Assembly: GCA_012295275.1 (NCBI GenBank)
Contig: CM022665.1
Coordinates: 38,135,933 to 38,199,932 of the forward strand
From: Chrysomallon squamiferum
Lineage: Eukaryota; Mollusca; Gastropoda; Neomphalida; Peltospiridae
Direction: 5' to 3'
DNA length: 64,000 bases
Positions 12,070 to 25,594 of the stretch are shown piece by piece. The position numbers and the translations under genes were made by a program. The notes under the pieces were generated by a model. That model did not search any database and was not told the origin of the DNA. It was given only the letters and a program-made list of their open reading frames with translations. Position 1 is the first letter of the stretch. Each line of letters opens with the position of its first letter.

Positions 12070-13329
12070 TTCACACACGTACACGTATGTATGTATGTTG
12101 ACTCAAAATAAGACCAAGAAATAAATAAATAAAAAATAAAAATATTTTTTTTAAAATGTTCAAAATTATGACAGTTCACATGATTTTACAAAATGTTTTC
12201 TTGATTTTTATTCTTTTGTTTTACTTTTATTTACATTTGTAATGGAGGTGTTTGGGTTTTTTTTTTTTTGTTGATTACTTTGTTTTCTTCCTTTGGGGGG
12301 AATGTGGGTTTTTTTGTTATTGTTGATGATGATGATGATGTTGTTGTTTTTAACAAACATTTTCCTTTCCATTATAATATTAATTTAAAAACAAATAAAA
12401 ATATATAAAAATAAAGACGGAAAATGTTCAGGAAAAAAAAAAATGAGAAAAGCCCAATCATGTTACTATTTATAGAACGAAACGCGATAGCCGAAAGAGA
12501 TATGGCGGAAGTATAAATATCACTGAAGATACATCATCGTGGTCAACAAATGATGAACTTTAAACGACTTCTTCGTCATCGTCATCGACTTATAAGTCCT
12601 GTCGTTAAAAAGAATATGTGTGGAACGTGTACCTATTGTTTTTCTCTCACTTTTTTTTTTTTTTTTTTTTTTTTTTGCCTTCTTACTTTTGTTTCTGTGT
12701 TTCGAAGTCTGTTGCGTGTTTTTATAAGTAAATAGTCTGCATTGTCCACTGCATCTCTAAATCCTCAAGTAAGCAAATTCAATTCGTATTGCTTAAAAAA
12801 TTAAATCCAAATCTGAAATGCCGTCGTTAAATTTAAAAAAACAACAACAACCCAGCATTATGGTGATTTGTCATGGAACAAGTTCGTGAAGAAGGTAACA
12901 GTGCTTACCCAGACTTCGTTGCAGCTTGCGAAGTACCCCTCATAACAGTCGAAACTTCAGGGTCTCAGCAGAATGTATCTATAAGTGTATCTACGTATCT
13001 ATCTATTTGTGCATATATCTGTCTATATCTATCTATGTATGTATGAATGTATGCATCCATAAATGTATGTATCTATATATCTAAGTATATATGTGTGTAT
13101 ACTATATATATATATATGTACGTCAGTGTGTGTAGAAACTTAGTTGTTGTCTGAGTATATGTGCGTATGTATGTACATACGTAAGTATGTGTAAAATAAC
13201 AATATACACATATTATTATTATTTAAACATAGCTACATACGTACATACATATATACACAATATAAGTGTATGTATATACAGACACTATGCTGTCGTACAC
13301 CACCTCACACTTTCCCTTTAGCGACCTCA
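8800..13329. other. Intergenic DNA, no gene seen
   Basis: T-rich and A-rich tracts, TTG/TGC trinucleotide runs near 9,660-9,730, a (CA)n run at 12,042-12,070 and TATG/TGTA-rich sequence near 13,000-13,290. CpG is common here (21 counted in 9,781-10,500). Open frames are short and low-complexity. A tRNA-like SINE remnant is listed separately at 10,525-10,600. Confidence 0.6.
10525..10600 (-). mobile_element. tRNA-like SINE head remnant
   Basis: On the minus strand the sequence reads TGGTTTAGTGGTTAG, a good RNA polymerase III A-box region, followed about 35 nt later by AGATCTAGTCTC, a weak B box. This is the arrangement of a tRNA-derived SINE head. There is no intact cloverleaf, so I do not call a tRNA gene. 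Confidence 0.35.
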
Positions 13330-13780
13330 CTAAAACCGGGTAATGGCCAGACGGTAAACAGCACAGATCAAGTTTTTAAACAACGTGCTAATAATCGTGG
13401 AGCCAGAGATATGTGCCTGCTGCATGGAAGGTAACAAACACCTATGTTTTTTAAGCCCTCCTTTCGCTTCGCTTACCTCTCACTCGTCACGTCTAACTAG
13501 AAAGGACACCACTTATGCTTTATACGCCACATCAAAGTCGTTAACTCCTAAATCGTCCCCGAGGTGGCCTTCGCCGAGTTTTTCGCTATTTCTGAACTGG
13601 CTACTTGATCCAATAAAGATCGTGTTGCAACGATAACTTCATCTCGTCTGAGATCTGCTTGTCCTCTCGCCATTTCGGCGGAATTTTTGTCAACTGTTAG
13701 ATAACTCTGTTTTTGTCGCGTTCTTCTCGCAACGCAAACAATGCGAGCCATCTCCCCAAATCACCAATTACAAAGGTGAA
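13330..13780. other. CpG-rich, GC-richer block in intergenic DNA
   Basis: About 450 bp stand out from AT-rich surroundings by base composition and by many CpG pairs (for example around 13,540-13,590 and 13,660-13,750). Open frames exist on both strands (+13,385-13,636; -13,548-13,751) but neither resembles a known protein and no convincing splice or start context was seen. A CGCCATTTCGGCGG stretch near 13,669-13,682 resembles a YY1-type site. It could be an unannotated promoter, an enhancer or an unrecognised exon. Confidence 0.4.
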
Positions 13781-15389
13781 GAGCTCATTTTTTTTCGTCT
13801 TCTTCTTCTTGTTATATTTTTTAAACTTTTTTTTTTTTTTTTACATCTTTCTTTCAAATTCACTTTTTTTTTCACCAATTTTTTTTAATAGATTTTTTTA
13901 TTTTATTGATTTTTTTGTTTGTTTTTACCCAGTTCTTACATTTTACTTTTATCTTTTATCGCTTATACTATCAATTATTTTTAAAACTTTTTTATAACTT
14001 TTTTTTTTTTTTGTGATTTTGGAATTTCGTGGTAGGGGGAGAGAGTTATTGACTGATGGGTGTTTTGTGATCAGATAGAATTACGAAAACGTGGAAATGT
14101 TTGTTTTCAAAAGTATCAGCAAGTAAAGAACACCCATACTAAGCACGTGCAAATATTTGAATTAATTTTGAATAGAAGTGTTTTCGTTTTTCTGTTAGCG
14201 TCGTGTGCGGTTTGCTCGTCACAGTGCATCTGTCTATCTGTGTGTGCGCGAGTACGTGTTTGAATATACGTGTATAAGTATGTATGTACTGAAAAATGTG
14301 CGTATCTTTTACATCAAAGACACGGTGTGTTTGTCTGTGTGAAAAAGAAAATGAAAACGCAAAAATAATGACGCATTTGTATCAGTGTATTTTCTTCATT
14401 CCGTCCTGTTAAGTATTGCAAATAAATTACATTACGAGTATTTAACGTGTTAAAACCAGCGCTTTTTCTGTGACGTAAGCGCGAGAATTTTATAATATTG
14501 CGATGCAGGTCCATAACCTGACGTCTGCGTGCACTCAGTGTCCATTTGTTGTACGCAGCTTGACCACGTCACGAGCACTTATTGTCCACTAACTTCACTC
14601 AACTTTGTTGTGTGTGTGGGTATTTCATTTTTTATTACTATTTATTTATTTATTTATCTTTGTAAAATTTAGGACAAATCAACCATATTGCCCCCACCCC
14701 AACTAAAGAGTCCATGTTTCTTAGCAACTGCACTTGAGCGACATTCCTTTCCCAGTAATGTTATACAAGAAACTGAAGTGACAAATTTGACAAGCTATGC
14801 CATGAATTTGGAGATGCACTATTAAAAATGCTGAGAATGTATGTATTCAATCGACATTTTAGTTATTTTTCTAAATTATTTTCTGTTGTTATCAAACGAT
14901 AAGTGTGAATGTTTAAAATTAATAATGATGGTTTATAACAAGGTAGTCGTGGGACACTTTCTAAAAAGGGAAATAATAATTATAATAAAAATAACAATGA
15001 TGATGATGATGACGATAATAATAATAATAATAATTCGAAATAGCAATATTAATAATTCGAAATAGCAATATTAATAATGATGATGATGATGATGTCGAAA
15101 AATTAACTTTTTAAATGGTGAATATGGCGATGATGATTTCTTCTGAAAAGACACTGAATATGCTATTAACTTTGAACAATATGTTTACAAACGAAACTGA
15201 AACGTTTTTTCTAATATACTTTCGCCTATACATCATTAAAATCTCATTATTATTTTTAGTATTTACAGTGTATGAACTATTTTCTAATGCCTAAGAAAAA
15301 TGTTCTTTCGTTTTTCGTTCTTTCATTAAGGGTATTGTTAAATATTTTTTGTTTGTTCATTACTCTACTGTGGTGATAAATTGTTATGA

Positions 15390-15424
<35 letters not shown>

Positions 15425-16052
15425 TTATACAACATCAAACGATTTCTCTTTCATTAACAAAACAAAACATATTAACATGCATTTCAAACAATTTCACATT
15501 AATTAACAAACTAAAATATATTCACACGCATAAACACACACATCAAACAATTTCAAATTAAGTGAAATTTCTAACTGATTAGTGAAATGTTTTAATCCTT
15601 TAATCTAACGACAGTGACAATGATTTTTATAATTACAGAAATACATCAAAATGACAGAATTTTTTATTAATTAATTTATTTATGTATTGTTTTGTTTTCT
15701 GTGTATGTGTGTTTTCAGTGTTTTTTTTTTTTTTTTTTTTTTTTTTAATGGTTTCTGGGGTTTCTTTTGTTGTTGTTTCTGTTTTCTGAGGGTTTTGTGT
15801 TAGTTTTTTGGGTGGGGATATAAAGTTTTATTGTTGGTATTGTAAAACACACACACACACGCACACACGCACACACACACACATCGCCTGCAAACGTCAT
15901 GGCCCGCGGATGCATGTACACAACTCGAAGGTGGATTAGGTTGTAATCCTGTCACACTGATGTGTGGCAGACGGGTTAGTGTGAAGATGTGCGTGCGGAA
16001 AACACATACTGTTTTCTCATTTTTAAATTTATCATTTTATTTATGTATCTAT

Positions 16053-16082
<30 letters not shown>

Positions 16083-16083
<1 letters not shown>

Positions 16084-16094
16084 GTAGTAGTAGT

Positions 16095-16126
<32 letters not shown>

Positions 16127-16190
16127 TTGTAGTAGTAGTATTATTTTTTTATTATTATTATTATTATTGTTGTTGTTGTTGTCGTTGTTG
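16083..16190. repeat. Compound TAG/CAG/TTA/TTG trinucleotide tract
   Basis: Successive TAG, CAG, TAG, ATT and GTT repeats. It produces poly-Ser and poly-Leu shadow frames. Confidence 0.9.
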
Positions 16191-17124
16191 TTGCCGTTGT
16201 ATATAATGATGTTATTGAAGTCTTGTCAACTTTCAGTTATTTAACAATGTTTCATGTATATCATATTAAATTCTTCTCGAATTTAGATAGACAATATAGA
16301 CAATGATGGGATGTTCTACCGCAAGCCGTTGCAGAAATAGCAACATTCCCCAGGCCCCTGACACGGAAATGACGTTTGAGAAAAATTAATAGTATTGGTA
16401 ATCCGACTTCCCATGTTTATCTAATGATCAAGTTATCAACGTCTGCCAAGTGAAGTGGCCATCTGGAATGTTGTCAATCCTTTCGAGATTATATTGTTAC
16501 GAGCATCATTATGACGTAATGTGATGACGAAAGCACTAAAGGACTTGCACACGATTTTTATTTCATTTTATTTATTAATCACACACACGGACATATATAC
16601 ATACATATATACATGTTCCATGACAGCTTGATCTATCAGTTTGTAGGTCTGATAATGTAATTTAATTTATTTTATCTCATCTTTAAAATTGTGTTTATCA
16701 TAAAAATGAAGAAATCCCTAATCTGAAATGGTATATGCACCCTTGATTACTCATACTTACACATACAAAAAAGCTCCCCAAAGGCCTGATGTATTATGCA
16801 GACAGTGCAAAAACGCTTTACATTACAAACTAATACTTGATACCTGCAAACCCGTTATTTAAAATTTCGGATAAGATACTGTTAAACATTAATTCTATTT
16901 TGTATTGTGAAAATTATTACAACACGCTTAAACGTTTAACGTTATCTGAAGGCAAACACAATATATGATAGTATATTATTGTCAATAATAAAATTTGGTT
17001 TCTCATTTATTTATTTACTTTCTTTTCTTTCTTTCTCACTTACTTACTTACTTACTTATTTAAATGTATATGTTACGATAATATCGGGGAAAAACAAAGA
17101 TTAAGTGTGTTGCAATCATGGATT

Positions 17125-17160
17125 AAGGTGTGAGCAGAGTCTCGTTTCATAACCACTGCA
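17125..17160 (-). mobile_element. Possible tRNA-like SINE fragment
   Basis: The reverse complement contains TGCTTGGTGCAGTGGTTATG, an A-box-like tRNA 5' half, followed by a poor B-box region. Too short to assign to a family. Confidence 0.25.
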
Positions 17161-17507
17161 CCAAGCACTGTTCAGTTGAAATTCCAGAAGAAGCCGGTAC
17201 CGGACTTGGACGCCCACTGTTTTAAATGCGTGACTACCTTAATTACACGCGACCTTGTTTTAAAGGCGACGAATAAAACACAACAAAATAAGGCTTCCTT
17301 CCTGGCGAAACGTGGAAACTCCCCTCCTATGAAAACTTACATAAAATTAATGACAGGTGTTTTGTGACTCTTACAAACTAAAATAGGTGTGTCTGATTAG
17401 CAGAAAATAAAAATAAAATAAAATAAAAAAATAAAAATACATGAAAACTTCAAACTAATATAAGTGTACATCTATATCTATATTTATCTATCTATTTATC
17501 TATCTAT

Positions 17508-17511
17508 CTGT

Positions 17512-17568
<57 letters not shown>

Positions 17569-17578
17569 CATCCATCCA
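17508..17578. repeat. (CTAT)n/(CATC)n tetranucleotide microsatellite
   Basis: A run of CTAT units passing into CATC units at its 3' end. Confidence 0.9.
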
Positions 17579-17977
17579 TCCATGTATTTATATATATATA
17601 TAAACATTTTCAGTACTTTATAGTCACTGAATTGTAAATTCCTTTTACTCATAATTTACATTGAAGTAGTGTTTTTCTTTATTTTTGCCTGATTTTATTT
17701 ATTTATGTTCTATGTGAATACCCGGATCCAGCATACATATTTGTACATATTAGTAAAATAATTATTTTCATTTAACTAATTTTCTACAGTCCGGAAAAAT
17801 GTTTTATCGTGTTAACAGTATTTGCGTGATTTGTAATAACGTAAAAATATTTATGTGATGACTTTCACCATAGACCACACTGTTATTTATTTCAAATAAA
17901 ATAAAACGTATACAGAACTTCTAAGGACGATCCTGAAAGTTTGCAGCCTTACAGCAAGAACATACTATTCTATGATT

Positions 17978-18012
<35 letters not shown>

Positions 18013-18815
18013 TATCATCATTATTATTATTATTATTATTATTGATGATGATAATGACGTTCCTGTTTGATGTTATTGGCTTCGTTATGTTAGAATATAA
18101 AATTAATCTACAATACTAACGTAATATAACACACAATTGTTGGTAATGGGGATGATGATTGTGTTGTTTTTCTTATTACCGTTGCTGTTGTCACTGTTAA
18201 ACCGCTACTCTGTTATTTTTAAAACACTCTGCTGTCTTTACGTAACAGATACGTCTATTTTTTTACCATGCAGCAATAAACGTCAGTTTTCTGACAAGCG
18301 TCATTCTTAACTTTTGTCATGTATCGCCTAATCAGTACATTCTAAAACACTTGTTCTATAATTAGTCGTGTACAAAAAAAAAAAAAAAAAAAAAAATCTG
18401 TACCCCTGTGACGCCTTGTTTTTCTTTACGTTAAAACGCGGCAGGTGCGACACTTAACTAAACGTTTAGAGTAGTCATCTTTACAAATACCACAAAGCCA
18501 GTTAGTTGGTCATTCAGTAAGTAACGCCTTAACAAACGTGGCTTATAAAGCAGAAAAATGAGTTAAACTCCGGTCTTACGTGTGATTCGGTGACGTGTAA
18601 ATAATTGCTTGACCACAATTGTGAATGTATTTCATACACTTTTTCTGTAGGGTTTAGACCGTAGTAAGATGTAATATGCAACAACAGGTTGTTTGTTTTT
18701 ACAGCTGAACAATTACTGTTTGATTCAGGATACCAGGAATGTTTTCATTTCCTTTCGATAAACGTTTACATTAGAGCTTTATCCCTTGTTTAATCAATGA
18801 TTATTGCTTATAACA

Positions 18816-18817
<2 letters not shown>

Positions 18818-18906
<89 letters not shown>
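18818..18906. repeat. (CT)n microsatellite
   Basis: A pure CT run of about 89 bp, the longest in the window. Confidence 0.95.
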
Positions 18907-18909
<3 letters not shown>

Positions 18910-20253
18910 TATATATATATATATTACAACCTTCTTAAATTTATTCTTGTTATATCATCATATTTTTTTAAAAGCCTATAATTATTTGAACATATAAAGT
19001 ACCTTATTTCAATTATCCCTCAGTTTTGTTGTTGTTGGGTTTTCTTTTTTTCTTCTTTTTTCCCCACATTTAAATTTTTATTCTTTTTAACTTTTATAGC
19101 AATTTAATAATCAAAAAATATATACATAGTTGTATTTGGCCCCAAACTGGCAAATGACCTGTGGTTGTTTGTTAATTTACAACAGCTTTTTATAGTTGAT
19201 GGCTAACTGTGACAACGCCATTCCTGTGACAACACCGCTCGAACTTCAAAGGTAAGGAAAACAGAAAGAAGGAAAAAAAAAAAAAAGCCCACAGTTCACG
19301 AAAAACAAATTAAGTATTAGATGCCAATCTGAAACGATTGCCGCCATTAAACTCTGTCAGAAGTTATGTCCCTTAGGCTGTAATCGCCAATAAACAATAT
19401 ATTAATTTTAAACATTGACCAGTCATTAATTTTTTGAAAATAGAAATTTAAAATATTTATCAAGATATCTGGTTGTTATTTCTACGATTGTTATTATTGC
19501 TTAATAATAATCTTTAAATAATTATTTCATATTTTAAAAATGAAGTGTATTTGGGAAAGGACAAGTTTTACAACGGACTGGTTTTGTAACTTTGTTACGA
19601 TCGTTACGCGAGATGAAACGCGAGATCATAACGAAAAAAAAAATATATATATATATATATACACACACACATATAAATTTCGCAATAAATATAATTTTTA
19701 AAAGGTTTTATTTCTTATTAATAAAAATAATATTAGAATGTATTTTGTACTCCCAACAACACGCCCTTGCCACAAACAGTGATGAATCATGTTTTATTAC
19801 TCGATTTAAATTTTTTTTTTTATCATACTAAGTTACGTTCAGCTGTAATTCAAATTTCCTTTGATGTATACCATAATGCTTTTATGATCAGTAGTGATTA
19901 ATAATTCTTGGCTGGAGTTCTTTGTAACTAACGCGAGAGATATTTTTATCTGTCTTGTTTCTATATAAAACACACCATATCGAGTTTTCTACTGTTTATT
20001 ATTAGTGCGTAGAAATCAGTGATACAAAAATCGGTTTAATAAGGTAACAATTTTTAGTAATTAACAAGTTAGATATTTTTAGCATATATATGTATATATA
20101 TAGCTGCTTTGTGTCTATATAAAGCACAAAATGCTGCTTTCTGTAGTGTTTATAATTAGTGTACAGAAATTGATGACTAAAAAAAATCGATTAATAAGTT
20201 ACATAGTTATGTTTCCGAAATAAAATTTAAACTGTCAAAAGAAAGAGAAAAAT

Positions 20254-20255
<2 letters not shown>

Positions 20256-20327
<72 letters not shown>
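20256..20327. repeat. (GA)n microsatellite
   Basis: A GA run of about 72 bp. With the (CT)n at 18,818 it forms an inverted pair 1.35 kb apart. Confidence 0.95.
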
Positions 20328-20330
<3 letters not shown>

Positions 20331-22139
20331 TGCAAATATTTTTATAACCTTCATTTGATATAATATTATTTTACGACTTTCACGTCATTTTCCAGACCGC
20401 CCATGTTACCACAATGTAAGTAAAGGATTAATTTATAAATAGACTTGTTAGTCATCGATTACAAATAAACAGTTTGTTATGACTTGAATAACACCAATAA
20501 TATTATGTTGTTTCGACTGGTAGTTCCATTTAACATTAGTAAACACGATTATCTCATGTTGCCTAATCAGGCCAAGTGTTTTCTTAACAATTAGGTGTCT
20601 GTTTTTAGAACCTGTTGGCGACAGAACGCTAAACATTAACACTGATCGTATATCTGTTATGGTCGACCCGTCAGCTATTTCAGACATGCTTGCGCTCTCT
20701 GAAGGTTCAAGCTCACTTGTTGTGGGTTCAGAGTTGTCTGCGAAGTTTTAGTATGTAATAGTGGTGTTTACAGAAAAAGCAGGGTGTAGCAGTGTTACAC
20801 CTTCCCAGTTATAATTTTTTTTATAAAGGTCCAGTACCAGGTTGCGATCCCCGAACCTATCAGTCTAAACGTTTTGTTCATAATTATATGAAACGGTCTT
20901 CATTACTTTTTTCTTTTCTTTTTTTATTGTTATTATTTTTTTTATTTTTATTTTTTTTCTTATCCAGCGTTTGCCGTCTGGTTTGTGTTGCAAATAATGG
21001 AAGTTTACCAGAACATTAAATAGCGAAATGAAAAAGCGCTACTGACTTTTGGGTGAATATGTATGGATTTATAAAACAGACTGCTCCTTCTCTGTATGGT
21101 TATTTTAAAATGAATGACGAAAACCGGATCCCATGAACAGATCCTTTCCAGATCTTCTTCTCTACTCACTGCCCTCCTCTACTCACTGCTCACATCCAAG
21201 CCTCATTTTGATACAGATCTCGCGTAACCCAAAAAGCTTTTAGTACGAACATGTTAAAATATTTTGTTTATGTAACCAGACGTCAAAAGGACAAAATTCT
21301 TAAATGAATATTATACAGCTGCGATATTTCTAATATGACTGTTTGAAAATAACTTATAAAGCTTTGTATAGTCATGTTACAACGGCGTGTGATTTTGGAT
21401 TCCAGCTTGCGGTTTTGAATGTATGTCTTGCTCATACTTCAGTTTAAAATAAATTTATAACAAATTCCTGTGCACACTGACAGGATAGATTTTTTAAAAT
21501 AAATTAAAAATACTTTCCTGATCACGGGTGATGCATGGGTGTGCTTTGTGTACGCTGTGCTTGTGCATCTGCAAGCGAACGTGAGTTTTGATAATCAGAT
21601 GTGCATCCGTGTTTGTGTGTGTGTACAGTTGTGGCTGGTCGGTATACATATTTTGGGGTATATATATATATATATATATGTATGAACATACTCATGTATG
21701 TTTTCAATGTCTGTTTCCTCATTGTCTGTAAAAGTGTGAAAACATAATTTTGTTTTTCATAAATATAGATATTTTCAAGAGAACGGTAGTTCTCCTATAG
21801 GCTGTATTTCACTGTGGTTTTTGTTGGGCATACAAACGTAAGATATTCTCGTATTTTAAAGCGATACCTCAGTGTTTACATTGTCAGTGCATGTTAATAG
21901 CGATTCACAAGTTTGTGGAATGCTGTCAGCTTTCTGAAATAAGAGAAAATATGCTTTTAAAAATCTGTGGGATTTTCTTTAGTTTTCCTTTTAAATATTT
22001 AAACCCATTATTATAATATGAATGCTTTGTCAGTGTAAGTTTGTATTTCTACACCTCTTCGTGTGTGTATGTATGTGAACACACCTCTACACAGTGTGTA
22101 TGTATGTGAACACACCTATACACAGTGTGTATGCGTACA

Positions 22140-22312
22140 TGTATCTATGTATTTAGGAATACTTATTCTGAATCTTCATGTACTTTTGTACAGACTCTGC
22201 ACACAGACAAAATTCGGGAACACATGGGCAAAGGACAAAGTCCAAACATGACCGCTGACAAGACTCGAACCTATAGGCGATTTTACTCGGCCACCAAGAC
22301 AACTTTATGTAC
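22140..22312 (-). mobile_element. tRNA-derived SINE copy
   Basis: Read on the minus strand, the element begins near 22,310 with TTGGTGGCCGAGTAAAATCG (A-box region) and continues with AGGTTCGAGTCTTG, a full-consensus B box (GGTTCGAGTC), then a unique body running to about 22,140. This is the classic structure of a tRNA-derived SINE with a Leu- or Ser-like head. The tail and family could not be identified by eye. Confidence 0.55.
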
Positions 22313-23807
22313 GCACCTATGTCTGTATGTATGTATGTACGTTTGTGTGTGTATGTAAGAATGTATGTATATTGTGTGTATGTGTGCGTGTATGAGTATA
22401 TGAGTATATGAGTGTATGTATGTAGTTAAACATGCATATGTGTGATGGGGGTGTGTTAATTAGACCACCACTGCGATCGTAATTATAATACATATTTATC
22501 CTAACACTAATGATTGACTCAACAATACGAAATAACTTCTTGTGTACTTATCATTACATCTAATTACAGTTTTTCAAATATTTGTCTATTGTGGGGATAA
22601 ACATCAATATATGCTCTGAAACAACAGCTTGCAAACGAACCATTCACAGTAGCTTTAGCTTTACGCTACCACTTAATTACCCGTAAAGTGACCAAACAAC
22701 TTTAGTGTCAACAATAAAATTGTCAGTTACGTCATCATTTTTTTTTTTTTTTTTTTTTTTGAGTCCATAAAGAGGCAACTGCCAAAGGGACGCTAATGGG
22801 ATGACGTTTCATTACTGTAATTACTGTGTTATTTTAAAGCAAAAGTCTCCGAACAAAACAATCTTATTTTTGCTAAAAATACAATCGCATTAACGTTTAA
22901 ATGGAATGTGTTTGATGTAACCGAAACGTTCTTTTAAGCTATCGATTTATCCGCGGTTGAAAGGCGACCGTAGCGATGTTTTTGGTCAAGCCGAAGGTTA
23001 TAGATATTGACAGAAGCTTCTTTAAATAGTAAATATGATGTTGATGTACTAGCCCAATTAACAACCATGCCATATTTGTGTAAAATGCCGATTAAATAAC
23101 TCGAAGACTGAAAAATAATATGGAAACTCCACAATTAGCTCAATTTTAATAAAGTCGTCCTTGAACTTCATTATAAATAAAAACAGTTGAGAGGTTAGCC
23201 ATAGTTATATCAAAGACGGTCTTGTATTAGCCAACACACTTGCTGTTTTACAGGTTAAAATAATAATTTAAAAAAATATATGTGTAATTAATCTTATAAA
23301 TCATTATTAAGTAGCATACATAAGACCACCGGTCCCTGTTTATCTTTTCGGTATTATTAGCTGATTACACAGTTCAAGTTCGTCGATTTTCAAAAAAGGC
23401 AAAAGTTTCGATTAACTTTGACAAACAGCTGTACAGAAAATGTTAAAAGTAAAAAGAAAAAAGAAAAAGAAAAAGAAAAGAAAGAAAAAAAGATTTTTTT
23501 TTTTTTTTTTTTAAATCCCACACATCTATGAAAGTTTAGTGTCAGTTAACTTTACTCGATTTGCAAGTATTTCTGAGAATGCTTGTGTGTGGGGGGACAC
23601 ATATAGATATGTGAGCGCGCGCGCGCACAGGTAATAACAAAACAACAGAATTTGTTATTTTAAAATGATGATACTTACTTTCCAGCGTATATACGCATAA
23701 AATATATGGCATGTATTTATGAGGGGGTGTTTTGGCTCTTCGGAAAGGTTTTGTTTATTGTTTGTTTGGGTGGGGGGTTTGGGGGAGTTGTGTTTTGTTG
23801 TTGTTTG

Positions 23808-23838
<31 letters not shown>

Positions 23839-24043
23839 ATTTATTTATTTTTTTTTTTTATTAAAAAAAATAAAATTGGATTAATGCAGAGTTTGATTAA
23901 ATGACAGAAGACTGATGGTGGTGAATGTGTAACTATGGTGACAGTACGAAATGGTGATTGTGATGAAACTTGTGATATTCTGTTGTTGTAATGTCTTATT
24001 TAAATACCAAATTAAGTTTTACTGTCCGAAATATTTCATCCTT

Positions 24044-24044
24044 C

Positions 24045-24101
<57 letters not shown>
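24044..24101. repeat. (AT)n microsatellite
   Basis: An AT run of about 55 bp, 30 bp upstream of a (CT)n run. Confidence 0.95.
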
Positions 24102-24102
<1 letters not shown>

Positions 24103-24124
24103 ATACCATACTCATGATTGTTAT

Positions 24125-24129
<5 letters not shown>

Positions 24130-24164
<35 letters not shown>
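24130..24164. repeat. (CT)n microsatellite
   Basis: A CT run of about 35 bp. Confidence 0.95.
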
Positions 24165-24166
<2 letters not shown>

Positions 24167-25079
24167 ACAAAACAACGTTCAATATTAAACTTCACACTCC
24201 CAAATCAAAGTACACATCAAGGGAGATAACTTTTGTCGCCATCGTTCTCGGTGAAGTCGTTTTAATTATGCAAAAGAACGAGAAAGAAAAAACTTCTCCC
24301 CACCTACCGGTTGGCATCTATAATGACAGAAAAATAAAAGTTTTACTAGATTCAAATCTGTCTCTGTGAAGTTTTGACCAATAAATACTTTCAGTTAATC
24401 ATTTAACTCTCTGAAAACAGCTATTATAAGACCTTTTTTATTTCACTATCACGCACACACACACACACACGCACACACACGTGTACATTCACACTTTCTC
24501 CCTCTCGTTAACCAAACCAACATAAATACGTTTTCGATAAGGACAGTCTGCATTCAGAAAGGTTTGACATGATCAACTCCCTTTTGTTTACGTCAACAAC
24601 AAAACGAAAAAGAAACGAAAAAAAAAAAAAAAAAAAAAAGAAAGAAAGAAAGAAAATAAACTATTATTGCTTATAAAAATTAAGTAACCATGAGAACACA
24701 TTTTCAAAAGAATATATTATATAAAAAATAAAATAAATTTATTTAAATATATGTATTCATAAGCTCAGCTCTTTTTTAACCCATCTAAATTTGATTAATT
24801 CCTGGAACACCCAGTTGGCATATTCATATGTAACAGTAAGATGCAAACAGGTAATGCTAATACGTTTATTCCTGAACATTTATAATGGGTGTAAGTTATT
24901 AACAACCTGACAGCAGAGGGAAAATATAAATCATTCAAGTGACACTTTATTTGCATCTCTAACAAAGTTTGAACTGCCGCAAAAAAACAAAAAAAAAAAA
25001 AAAAAAAGTACCTTCTGACATCATCGCTAACAACGTCGTGTTTCGTTATCAATCAACCTGATACACTTGCCTATATCGT

Positions 25080-25594
25080 GACTCATTCATAATGACGTTT
25101 TCAGGTGTCCAATCAAGTGATTTGACACACAGGTTGTTTTGCGAAGGCACGAGACGAAAACGACGGGAGATTCGAGAGTTAACCAATCAAAACAATCGAC
25201 ACACTGGTTGATTCTACCGGCACGAGACATTTACCGTCAGTTGACCAGCTGTAACGAGAGGAGTAGCAGCGAAAGAAGCGAAGTATTGCTGACGAAAGCA
25301 GTTATATACGTTTACAAAAAGACGATTATTTATTTAATTAATATCTATTAGAATTCGACAGTCACATGGATTATTAGCGGCGTGTCACCAATCATACATT
25401 TACTAATAACATCAACAGTGACATTCCGAAACATGATTTTGTGCGAAACGAATTTTTCAGCTGTCAGTTTCATCTCCAGCTGACGTATTGCATTTCGTGT
25501 TTTGACTGCAGCCGATGAGAAGTGTTTTCAAAATTTCGTCGTGTAGTTTGATTTTTTGTAGTAGAAACCCTGTTCAGACAGAACCGGCTTTAAG
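25080..25594 (+). promoter_or_regulatory. Probable promoter and 5' UTR of the RhoU-like gene
   Basis: CpG is frequent here and almost disappears within about 200 bp after the start codon. Three CCAAT boxes are visible (25,109-25,113; 25,183-25,187; 25,388-25,392). A TATATA at 25,303-25,308 would place a start site near 25,335, giving a 5' UTR of about 260 nt. The open frame at 25,139-25,351 is not recognisable. CAGE or RNA-seq would fix the start site. Confidence 0.45.

Larger units (their letters stand above)
13781..25079. other. Intergenic DNA, no gene seen
   Basis: Poly(T) blocks at 13,790-14,010, (TA)n near 15,398-15,422, a TAG/CAG/TTA tract at 16,083-16,190, (CTAT)n near 17,516-17,568, ATC/ATT runs near 17,978-18,045, and long (CT)n and (GA)n tracts listed separately. 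CpG remains frequent. Isolated AAGGGAGATAAC- and AAGGGACATAAC-type motifs (24,219; 19,362 reversed), frequent in mollusc non-coding DNA, are present. No open frame was recognisable. Confidence 0.55.

Noticed and set aside
17516-17580. Regularly spaced short repeats that might suggest a CRISPR array
   Set aside because: It is a CTAT tetranucleotide microsatellite in a eukaryotic genome, with no spacers.
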